Positions 1-5,722 of a stretch of 45,248 nucleotides of DNA are shown one piece after another. The position numbers and the translations under genes were made by a program. How positions within the stretch are numbered: the first letter of the stretch is position 1; each line of letters begins with the position of its first letter. The notes beneath the pieces are model-generated. The model did not search any database, was not told the origin of the DNA, and saw only the letters and a list, made by a program, of their open reading frames with translations. Source of the DNA: Pseudomonadota bacterium (GTDB taxonomy: Bacteria; Pseudomonadota; Gammaproteobacteria; Halothiobacillales; Halothiobacillaceae); the NCBI GenBank assembly GCA_021795795.1, contig JAJYPA010000015.1, positions 1 through 45,248 of the forward strand. The letters are read 5' to 3'.

Positions 1-300
1 GAACGGCTGTGGCGCAGCGTCAAACACGAGGACGTGTATTTGCAAGGCTATGCCACGCTACCGGAGCTGCTGCTGGGGTTGACGGAATACTTTGTGTTTT
101 ACAACACGGAACGAATGCACCAGTCGCTGGACTACTGCACGCCGGATGAGGTCTATCGGACAGCGAGCGGAGGCGGGGCAAGCATTGTGGATAAATTCAC
201 TGCGCGAAAAGAATATCGCCAGGAAAAAACAGAATCAAAAACCGGGGCAGCGCCGTGCAGCTGCATGTCAAAGGCTACCCTCTTAAACTCAATGAATTAG
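1..300 (+). CDS. IS3-family transposase (OrfB), C-terminal fragment cut by the window edge
   Basis: The reading frame is open from base 1 to a TAG at 298-300, so only the last 99 residues of an integrase-type (rve) transposase are present. The first codon appears to be the catalytic Glu of the DDE triad, because it starts the pattern ERLWRSVK with Lys seven residues later, as IS3 transposases have. The following segment with FYNTERMHQSLDYCTPDEVY is the typical end of the IS3 OrfB core, and the tail with IVDKF and KTGAAP is common in this IS group. The enzyme would catalyse strand transfer of the element. The upstream OrfA and most of OrfB lie outside the window, so intactness cannot be judged. 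Confidence 0.9.
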   Translation, partial: ERLWRSVKHEDVYLQGYATLPELLLGLTEYFVFYNTERMHQSLDYCTPDEVYRTASGGGASIVDKFTARKEYRQEKTESKTGAAPCSCMSKATLLNSMN

Positions 301-320
301 TGTCTTGACTGAGGGGTCCA
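301..320 (+). repeat. Probable right terminal repeat of the IS3-family element
   Basis: Directly after the transposase stop lies TGTCTTGACTGAGGGGTCCA. It ends in CA, as the right ends of IS3-family elements do, and sits where the terminal inverted repeat is expected. The left end is outside the window, so the repeat cannot be confirmed by pairing. Confidence 0.55.
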
Positions 321-359
321 CTTTAAAAATCTGTTTTCAATGGTTTTTGGGAAGGGTTT

Positions 360-386
360 TTGCCACATTGCCACAATTTTGCCACA
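360..386. repeat. Three direct copies of TTGCCACA beside the tRNA-Cys gene
   Basis: TTGCCACA occurs at 360-367, 368-375 and 379-386, between the IS3 end and the 3' end of the tRNA-Cys gene. Short tandem motifs next to a tRNA 3' end can be remnants of an integrase site, but no integrase gene is visible. The rest of 321-469 holds nothing recognisable apart from a weak hairpin (TGCTT-AAC-AAGCA, about 447-462) that might end the tRNA transcript. Confidence 0.4.
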
Positions 387-469
387 GTGAAGGGTGATTG
401 CTGATAATTTTGATGATTGCGCTTGATCGCGAGTGATTATCTAAATGCTTGTTAAGCAATGATTTTTAA

Positions 470-543
470 TGGAGGCTGGACCCGGAATCGAACCGAGGTA
501 AGCGGATTTGCAATCCGCGACATAACCACTCTGACATCCAGCC
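470..543 (-). tRNA. tRNA-Cys (anticodon GCA)
   Basis: On the minus strand a 74-nt cloverleaf can be folded: acceptor GGCTGGA/TCCAGCC, anticodon arm with GATTGCAAATC giving GCA, T-arm GGTTCGATTCC, discriminator U73 (expected for tRNA-Cys) and an encoded CCA. It lies 4 nt downstream of tRNA-Gly, as in the glyW-cysT pair of gammaproteobacteria. No tRNA-Leu (leuZ) follows. Confidence 0.95.
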
Positions 544-547
544 AATT

Positions 548-623
548 TGGAGCGGGAAACGAGGTTCGAACTCGCGACCTCAACCTTGGCAAGGTTGCGC
601 TCTACCAGCTGAGCTATTCCCGC
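548..623 (-). tRNA. tRNA-Gly (anticodon GCC)
   Basis: A 76-nt minus-strand cloverleaf is seen with acceptor GCGGGAA/TTCCCGC, D-arm AGCTCAGCTGGTAGAGC, anticodon arm CCTTGCCAAGG (GCC), T-arm GAGTTCGAACCTC, U73 and an encoded CCA. It is the first gene of a two-tRNA transcript with tRNA-Cys. Confidence 0.96.
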
Positions 624-636
624 AAACAGGGGCGGA

Positions 637-665
637 ATTATTCATGGATGAATGCATGTTGTCAA
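637..665 (-). promoter_or_regulatory. Sigma-70 promoter of the tRNA-Gly/tRNA-Cys operon
   Basis: On the minus strand TTGACA (660-665) is followed, after exactly 17 nt, by AATAAT (637-642). The next bases, TCCGCCCC, are a GC-rich discriminator of the kind found at stable-RNA promoters under stringent control. The promoter sits 14 nt before the mature tRNA-Gly end. Confidence 0.75.
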
Positions 666-737
666 TCACCATCGAGGTGTTCCTTATTTTTGTAACCTGC
701 TCCCGCAGGGCTTGGGAGGGGTAACCTGTCCCGTATT

Positions 738-1190
738 TTACCTTGTGGCTTGGGCAAAGTTGCTTTCTAGCCTGTTTTGAATCGATGGTTGATTTTCCAC
801 GAAGTCTGACAGGTTGACCGTGCCTAAGAACAGGTAGAGCTCTCGTGAGAACGCGTTCCATTTGTCCTGGGCGAAATTGCGTTTGTCCGGGCAGGCTTTC
901 TTGAAGGCTTCAAGTCGTTCTTCCCGGCAGCGATCATCTATTGCATCGGCGATATCGGCGACGGTGATTTGTTCTGCTGGTTTGTTCAGGCGATAACCTC
1001 CACCAGGCCCGCGCGTACCGATGACGAGTTCAGCTCGTCGCATTTTTGAAAAGAGCTGTTCCAGATAGGAAATCGACACACCTTGTATGGCTGATATTTC
1101 GGCCAGTGAGACGGTGTTCTGCTCATTCGAGCGATTGGCGAGGTAGATGAGCGCAGTCACTGCATGGCGGCATTTTGTGGTGAGTCGCAT
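738..1190 (-). CDS. Rrf2/IscR-like transcriptional regulator
   Basis: The 150-residue protein begins MRLTTKCRHAVTALIYLA, which matches the start of the Rrf2-type winged helix-turn-helix; an upstream extension to 1232 runs into a repeat element and is unlikely. The wing motif RGPGGGYRL (about 60-68) and the tail ending WNAFSREL...NLSDFV resemble IscR. IscR binds [2Fe-2S] through three linker Cys and a His. Here the linker has only two cysteines (C88 and C100), and a third cysteine, C7, lies in the first helix of the DNA-binding domain. An Fe-S or redox sensor of Fe-S biogenesis is likely, but ligand and targets are unknown. The start codon is only 33 bp from an inverted-repeat element, so the promoter may lie in it. 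Confidence 0.85.
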   Translation of the reverse strand: MRLTTKCRHAVTALIYLANRSNEQNTVSLAEISAIQGVSISYLEQLFSKMRRAELVIGTRGPGGGYRLNKPAEQITVADIADAIDDRCREERLEAFKKACPDKRNFAQDKWNAFSRELYLFLGTVNLSDFVENQPSIQNRLESNFAQATR

Positions 1191-1222
1191 GGTTGGATAT
1201 ACCTCTACCTTCAAAAATCGAA

Positions 1223-1404
1223 TTAAGGGCACCTCGAAAAACCTTTCGAGGTGCCCGTGCGCCCCACGGACGGGGCGCCGCCAAATAACGCGAAGCAGGC
1301 GAAAGCCCGCATAAGCGGTTGAAATTTAGTGAGTTATTTGCGGGTTCCCCGCAAATAACGTCCTTGAAAAATCCCATGGAAGGGGTTTTTCGAGGTTCCC
1401 TTAA
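1223..1404. repeat. Small inverted-repeat (MITE-like) element A
   Basis: This 182-bp stretch is bounded by TTAA and near-identical inverted ends: TTAAGGGCACCTCGAAAAAC on the left, and TTAAGGGAACCTCGAAAAAC read inward from the right, one mismatch apart. No coding frame is supported. The same ACCTCGAAAAAC terminus recurs at 40867-41058. The TTAA on the right is shared with the next element, so the two abut. Confidence 0.7.
1227..1256. repeat. Perfect 13-bp hairpin at the end of element A
   Basis: GGGCACCTCGAAA (1227-1239) pairs perfectly with TTTCGAGGTGCCC (1244-1256) around the loop AACC. It lies 37 bp upstream of the Rrf2-like start codon, at the outer edge of the element. It could affect transcripts entering the regulator gene; it lacks the T-run of an ordinary terminator. 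Confidence 0.75.
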
Positions 1405-1878
1405 GAGGGTGTTTACAAAACCAAGCTTAAAACGGACGTAATCAAACCTTCAACGGTTTTTCAATGGGTTTCAAGACTGGCTTATGTTGTTTCGCCCGCC
1501 AAACACCCCGTTCTTCGATCCACTGAGATCGCATGCAGGCGCCCCCCTTTCTTTGTTGCCAATGACGTCCATGTCATTCAAAGAAAGGGGGGGAAAGAAA
1601 TACGACCCACGGAGCCGGCCCTTCGGGCAGACCCTAGCCTGATCTGATCCGGGCCGCCTCGAATTCGAGCACCGTACCCGCAAGGCCTTGGGGCATGGAT
1701 GCCCCAAGGGTGCGAGAACCGGATGAGTGACTTCCTGTCACGGCGAGGCTGAACGGGGCCATCCATGGCCCATTCCCCCGGCCTCCAAAGGTCATTCCAG
1801 GGCGGCCCCAAGGGGGACTCTCCCACTTCGTTTAGCATGATGCTGTCCGGAAAACTTTTGGTTTTGTAAACACCCTCT
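1404..1878. mobile_element. Non-autonomous inverted-repeat element B, copy 1 (475 bp)
   Basis: The element starts AGAGGGTGTTTACAAAACCA and ends with its exact inverse. It is flanked by TTAA on both sides when the terminal A is counted in the flank. The interior aligns nearly base for base with 3899-4430 but lacks about 57 bp, replaced by a junction at a GTCAT direct repeat near 1574. It contains an internal inverted repeat (CCCCCCTTTCTTTG / CAAAGAAAGGGGGG). The open frames inside (for example 1471-1707 minus) have no start signal and no recognisable domain. The element encodes no transposase, so it would need one in trans; the TTAA flank points to an IS5-like donor. Confidence 0.8.
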
Positions 1879-2036
1879 TAAGGAATCTCTGATTAAATCG
1901 GAGGTTCCTTGCGGCACAGGGATGTGCCGCCGTGAACGGTCACGCAATCAATTGTTCATGGACAAAATCAAAAAAACACATTTTTGGATTTTATCCCCTG
2001 AAAATTTCAGGATGCAATTACTCAGAGCTTCCATAA
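1878..2036. repeat. Small inverted-repeat element C
   Basis: TTAAGGAATCTCTGATTAA (1878-1896) is mirrored, with three mismatches, by TTACTCAGAGCTTCCATAA (2018-2036). The interior has further short palindromes (GGCACAGGGATGTGCC near 1912) and no coding frame. The left TTAA is shared with element B. Elements A, B and C together fill nearly all of the 1191-2077 gap; the remaining bases show nothing. Confidence 0.55.
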
Positions 2037-2077
2037 GTTAATCATAGCCGAGTACTATGCTCGGGCGTAGGGGCATT

Positions 2078-2494
2078 TCACTTGCTCGACAGAGTATCCA
2101 GTTGCTTGTTCAACCAGTTTTTAAGAAGCATGTTTCGCTTGAACTGCTGTTCCGTGCACTTACTTGCCAGTTTCTGCAGGCATTGATCTCTGTGAACCGA
2201 GTCGAGTAATTCTGCTGTTCGGGCATCGTGGTATACCCGTACTTTCAGCTTTAGCGGGCGTTTCTTGTTGCCCATGACGAGCTGATCCATGAATTGAACA
2301 TCAAGGGTGAATTTGCTTTTGGCGATGATTTTTGAGGTGACATTCGCATTCCAGGGGCACTCATCGCCACTTTGCAGGTGCCTCAAATCTCCGAACAGTC
2401 GCCGCATGAGGATGTAATTTTGCTCATAGGCTTCCATCAGGCGTTCGAAGGTGCCTGAATGATGGAAGGTGATGGTGTGGGTGTTGGTGTTCAT
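2078..2494 (-). CDS. DUF1249 family protein (YqiB-like)
   Basis: The 138-residue protein starting MNTNTHTITFHH matches the E. coli YqiB/DUF1249 pattern: an N-terminal helix with NYILMRRLFGDL (compare NFSQLRRLLP), a central part with LKLKVRVYHDARTAEL (compare MTVRLYHDAMVAEV) and a C-terminal helix ending in NWLNKQL. The family's function is not established; in enteric bacteria it lies near cpdA. The frame stays open to 3166, but that extension lies antisense to the lytic transglycosylase and has no family similarity, so the start at 2494 was chosen. It is divergent from the transglycosylase, with an 84-bp shared upstream region. Confidence 0.85.
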   Translation of the reverse strand: MNTNTHTITFHHSGTFERLMEAYEQNYILMRRLFGDLRHLQSGDECPWNANVTSKIIAKSKFTLDVQFMDQLVMGNKKRPLKLKVRVYHDARTAELLDSVHRDQCLQKLASKCTEQQFKRNMLLKNWLNKQLDTLSSK

Positions 2495-2578
2495 GAGCTG
2501 TTTTGTGCCATACAATGCGGTTAACAGGTATCGCGCGTGTCTTGTAGTCTGTGAAGCGATGGTTTGAGAGGTTAGGGC

Positions 2579-3223
2579 ATGATGGATTGCCGAATCAAAT
2601 TTAGTTTTAACCAAGGGGTGGGTGCCTTCCTTTCTTGCTGTCTTTGGATGCTGGCAGCCAGTTCTACCGTGCAGGCGGATGTTTATGTGCTGCGGGATGC
2701 CAATGGCGTGGCTCATCTGACCAACTTGACTCCTCAAAAGCATTCGGGCTACAAGTTGTTTCAGAAGAGTGCATGGACAGCGCCCAAGGCTTGGCACGAT
2801 GGTTTCAAGATCCTGCCCCGTCTGGATGTTCACACCTATGACGATGAAATCAGGTATTACGCCCAGCAGTACGGTGTTGATCCAACCTTGGTGCGCGCCG
2901 TGATCCATGCGGAGAGTGCGTTTAATCCTGATGCCGTTTCTTCTGCGGGTGCCGGCGGCCTGATGCAGTTGATGCCGCAAACGGCTGCGCGGTTCGGTGT
3001 CGCCGATCGGTTCAATCCAAAAGAAAACATCGCAGGCGGCGTCGCCTATCTCGCCTTTTTGCTCGATTTGTTCCACGGTGACCGGCAACTGGCGGTTGCG
3101 GCGTACAACGCAGGCGAAGCTGCCGTACAGAAATATTCTGGTGTACCTCCTTATAACGAAACACAAAATTACGTGTCACGTGTGCTGGATTTGCAAAAGC
3201 GTTATGTCGCCAAGGTCGAATAG
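2579..3223 (+). CDS. Lytic transglycosylase, SLT domain, exported
   Basis: The 214-residue protein has a signal peptide (hydrophobic stretch about 14-30, cleavage likely after VQA at 33). A short DUF4124-like stretch with VYVLRDANGVAHLTN follows. The SLT domain runs from about residue 88 to the end: the catalytic Glu is E112 in VIHAESAFNP, followed by GAGGLMQLMPQTA and AVAAYNAGEAAV, all hallmarks of family 1 lytic transglycosylases. Such enzymes cleave peptidoglycan between MurNAc and GlcNAc, leaving 1,6-anhydroMurNAc, in the periplasm. GAGAGG lies about 7 nt upstream of the ATG. A terminator follows at 3283. Confidence 0.93.
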   Translation: MMDCRIKFSFNQGVGAFLSCCLWMLAASSTVQADVYVLRDANGVAHLTNLTPQKHSGYKLFQKSAWTAPKAWHDGFKILPRLDVHTYDDEIRYYAQQYGVDPTLVRAVIHAESAFNPDAVSSAGAGGLMQLMPQTAARFGVADRFNPKENIAGGVAYLAFLLDLFHGDRQLAVAAYNAGEAAVQKYSGVPPYNETQNYVSRVLDLQKRYVAKVE

Positions 3224-3282
3224 CTGCAGCAGCCTCTTTATACACCGGTGCCTCGGTGCTGATACTTGTGTCCGGTCACAAT

Positions 3283-3307
3283 AAAGCCCCAATTATCCGG
3301 GGCTTTT
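3283..3307 (+). terminator. Rho-independent terminator after the lytic transglycosylase gene
   Basis: AAAGCCCC - AATTATC - CGGGGCTTTT forms a GC-rich stem with a 3' T-run, 60 bp after the stop codon. The A-run on the other side may let it act in both directions. Confidence 0.85.
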
Positions 3308-3413
3308 AGCTCAGGGCAGGGGATGATGAATTTGTTCGACAAATTTTCCGGTTGCGTTATACCCTGTTCATGATCATTTTCAATAATAGTCTTATGGATA
3401 TTATTAAGGGGTA

Positions 3414-3590
3414 ATGAACGAGCAAAAATCCTATCTCCGTGACATCAGTCGTTAGCAGTTTGATGTGAACCGTCCCGAATTTGAGTGTTTCCGGCAAGTG
3501 AGCAAACCACGCAAACACGATTTGTACGACATTTTCTGCGGCATTTTGCACGTGTTGAAAAGTGTTTGCCCGTGGTCACTGCTTCCCATA
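3414..3590 (+). pseudogene. Decayed IS5-family transposase, N-terminal remnant with an internal amber codon
   Basis: From the ATG at 3414 one frame reads MNEQKSYLRDISR, TAG at 3453-3455, then continues QFDVNRPEF and KPRKHDLYDIFCGILHVLKS followed by VCPWSLLP. This is the helix-rich N-terminus of IS5-family transposases, whose usual form runs ...DISREQF..RKVDLYDVFCAVLYLLKTGCQWRMLP. The amber codon occupies the place of the Glu before QF, consistent with one GAG-to-TAG change. Similarity ends near 3590; the catalytic domain is missing. It is a fossil, but it shows that an IS5-type transposase, which could have mobilised the TTAA-flanked elements nearby, was once here. Confidence 0.7.
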
Positions 3591-3629
3591 ACTAACCGAC
3601 GCTGCGTGGCTATATCGCGCAGCGTAGGG

Positions 3630-3899
3630 TTATGTGGGTGGTTCAACAATTTCGGCATTGCGTCGAAATGCCAAAGACTTGTGTGAGCCGACATATGTTC
3701 TGCCAACGGTAGTGAACCCAACACATGCGGCAAAGGTAAGGCCGATGATGGCCACGAATTCCCAGTTCACCTTAGCGGTGCAGGAAAACGGGGGTAATGC
3801 CTTATAGAGTAGGAATAACCATAAGACCGTGACATAGAGGCTGATGATCTGATTGATTTTTGAAACTGATAACGGTGAGGGGGTGGTGATGAATTCTGA
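3630..3899 (-). pseudogene. Small two-helix membrane protein ORF, 5' end displaced by element B copy 2
   Basis: On the minus strand a frame of 89 codons ends in TAA at 3630-3632. It encodes SEFITTPSPLSVSKINQ, a hydrophobic helix IISLYVTVLWLFLLYKAL, a short loop with a cysteine, a second helix VAIIGLTFAACVGFTTV and a charged tail HKSLAFRRNAEIVEPPT. Two well-formed membrane segments and a basic tail argue for real coding sequence. There is no start codon on this side of the element: the frame enters the terminal repeat at 3899 and meets a stop inside it. An ATG abuts the far end of the element (4431-4433, minus), but the frames do not join simply. The family is not recognised. An imperfect palindrome with ACGCTGCG follows the stop. 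Confidence 0.55.
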
Positions 3900-4430
3900 G
3901 AGGGTGTTTACAAAACCAAGCTTAAAACGGACGTAATCAAACCTTCAACGGTTTTTCAATGGGTTTCAAGACTCGCTTGTGTTGTTTCTCCCGCCAAATG
4001 CCGCGTTCTACGATCCACTCATATCGCATGCGGGCGCCCCCCTTTCTTTGTTGCCAATGACGTCCATGTCATTGGCCCTGCGGGTGATGCTGCGCATCCC
4101 AACGCTGTTCCCCACGGCGTTTGTCATGCAAAGAAAGGGGGAAAGAAATACGCCCCCACGGGGCAGGCCCTTCGGGCAGACCCTAGCCTGATCTGATCCG
4201 GGTCGCTTCGAATTCGAGCACCGTACCCGCAAGGGCTTGGGGAATGGATGCCGCCCCATGGGTGCGAGAACAGGATGAGTGACTTCCTGTCGCGACGAGG
4301 CTGAATGGGGCCATCCATGGCCCATTCCCCCGGCCTCCAAAGGTCATTTCAGGGCGGCCCCAAGGGGGATTCTCCCACTTCGTTTAGCATGGTGCTGTCC
4401 GGAAAACTTTTGGTTTTGTAAACACCCTCT
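3899..4430. mobile_element. Non-autonomous inverted-repeat element B, copy 2 (532 bp)
   Basis: It has the same perfect ends as copy 1 (AGAGGGTGTTTACAAAACCA and its inverse) and an almost identical interior. It keeps about 57 bp, around 4074-4130, that copy 1 has lost. No matching target duplication is seen (flanks ...ATTCTG and CATTGA...), unlike the TTAA of copy 1, so flanking DNA may have been rearranged after insertion. Frames inside, such as 4008-4340 minus, look non-coding. The stretch 4431-4643 beyond it holds no recognisable gene or terminator. Confidence 0.8.
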
Positions 4431-4643
4431 CATTGATGGTAATGAAAATAGATGGCTCCTCGGGCGGAGGTTAATACGCCTTCCAGCTAATTGTTTTTTA
4501 TGTACCTAAGGATCACGGTAATCGCGGATAAACTCAACAGCTTGGCGGATAATTATCATGCAACTCAGTGCGATGTTCCGTGCGCCTGTTCGTTTGGACT
4601 ATTACTCACCAGTCGATGCGTCTTTCGAGCGGAGCTCTGGGAC

Positions 4644-4877
4644 TTACAGTTTTCCCTTGAGCTCGGATGACTTGTAGTTGCTGAAATGCCCTTCCTTGGC
4701 CGCTTGCTTGCGTGTACTGGCAACGATCTTCCCGCTTTTTCCCTGTGGGGCGGGGAGGGAGATGAGTTTTTCCAGATCGGTGTTGCCGCAGCTGGGGCAG
4801 GCTGGGCTTTCGCCGGTGAAGACCAGGAGTTCGAAGGTTTTGTCGCAGGCTTTGCAGTGGTAGTCGAAGTAGGGCAT
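4644..4877 (-). CDS. FmdB-family zinc-ribbon protein
   Basis: The 77-residue protein starts MPYFDYHCKACDKTFEL and has two CxxC pairs (C8/C11 and C27/C30), the zinc ribbon of the FmdB/CxxC_CXXC_SSSS family. The tail is short, basic and low in complexity. Members are called putative regulators; no biochemical function is established. The frame is open to 4982, but the family start at 4877 with AAGGAA upstream is preferred. It is the last gene of the iscA-nifU-nifS operon, 59 bp after the rhodanese-ankyrin gene, which suggests a metal- or cluster-related role in nitrogen fixation (inference). Confidence 0.85.
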   Translation of the reverse strand: MPYFDYHCKACDKTFELLVFTGESPACPSCGNTDLEKLISLPAPQGKSGKIVASTRKQAAKEGHFSNYKSSELKGKL

Positions 4878-4936
4878 CGGGGGTTTCCTTGTGGGGGATC
4901 GGTGGGTTGATGGTATTCGGCTGTTGGGTGCAGGTG

Positions 4937-5722
4937 TTATGGCAACACGGACGTGCGCTTTGGGCGAAGCAGGTTCAGGCATTCGATGCTGGCGGCCATA
5001 TCCAGTGCGGTGAAGTCGTCCGGCGTGGCGAGGTCAGGATTTGCACCCCTGGCCAGCAGAAGCTCGACCACGGCTGTCTTGCCAGTGGATGAGGCGTACA
5101 TCAGGCAGGTGGCGCCGTTGTCGTTCTGATGGTCGATGGGGCAGCCGGCGGCGATGAGCCTTTCCACGATGTCGAGGTTTTCACCGACACAGGCGAGCCA
5201 CAGCGCCTGATTGCCATCGGCATTGCATTTGAGCGGATCGACACCGGCGGCCAGCAGTTCGTCGACTCGGGCGGGATCAGCTGCCCGTGCGGCGCGCATC
5301 AGTGGCGTCATGCCATTAGCTAAGCCACTATGCGGATCACCTGCGATAAATCCTTCTGCGATCAGCCAGTTTTGAAGTGTCTCGCTCAGCTCGGGGCGGC
5401 TCGTCTGGTTGGTAGCGCACCAGGCCTCATAACCACCATCCAAGCTATAGACTTCGGTGAAACCGAAGTCCACGAACATCTGGGCGCGGTATTGGCTGGC
5501 AATGCCGTGGTAGCAGTAGATCAGCACGGGGGTCTGTTTGGACTGGCCCATAAGGTAGTCGCCCGCATTGGCATCGCAAAGATGTTGTGCGCCGACCATG
5601 CCGCTGCATTGAAAGTCGATGGTGCTGCGGCAGTCCAGCAGCAGGATGTCCGGGCGGTTGACTAACTCGCGCGCGGCGAGGACGTCTATGCGTTGAAACG
5701 ATTCTCTATTTTCGCTATTCAT
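4937..5722 (-). CDS. Rhodanese-ankyrin fusion protein in the nif operon
   Basis: The 261-residue protein joins a rhodanese domain (about 8-108) to ankyrin repeats (about 136-255). The rhodanese loop C70-YHGIAS resembles the GlpE loop (CYHGHSS), so sulfurtransferase activity is plausible. At least three ankyrin units are visible (GMTPLMRAARAAD, GNQALWLACVGENLDIVERL, GATCLMYASSTGKTAVVELL). No signal peptide is seen, so it is cytoplasmic. It overlaps the nitroreductase gene by 8 bp, implying coupled translation. Nif-linked rhodaneses are known (RhdN in Azotobacter). Here sulfur delivery to Fe-S assembly, with the ankyrins as a docking surface, is inferred from context. Confidence 0.88.
   Translation of the reverse strand: MNSENRESFQRIDVLAARELVNRPDILLLDCRSTIDFQCSGMVGAQHLCDANAGDYLMGQSKQTPVLIYCYHGIASQYRAQMFVDFGFTEVYSLDGGYEAWCATNQTSRPELSETLQNWLIAEGFIAGDPHSGLANGMTPLMRAARAADPARVDELLAAGVDPLKCNADGNQALWLACVGENLDIVERLIAAGCPIDHQNDNGATCLMYASSTGKTAVVELLLARGANPDLATPDDFTALDMAASIECLNLLRPKRTSVLP

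Noticed and set aside
360..386. Possible CRISPR-like repeat (TTGCCACA three times)
   Set aside because: The units are only 8 bp and lie back to back or 3 bp apart, with no spacers and no cas genes.
1471..1707. Small proteins in element B (1471-1707 and 4008-4340, minus)
   Set aside because: The two copies differ by an internal deletion, there is no ribosome site, and the translations look like mirror images of palindromic blocks rather than a conserved protein.
2495..3166. Upstream extension of the DUF1249 frame to a 362-residue protein
   Set aside because: The added part is antisense to the lytic transglycosylase, rich in Arg/His/Gln and without domain similarity, while the family start lies at 2494.
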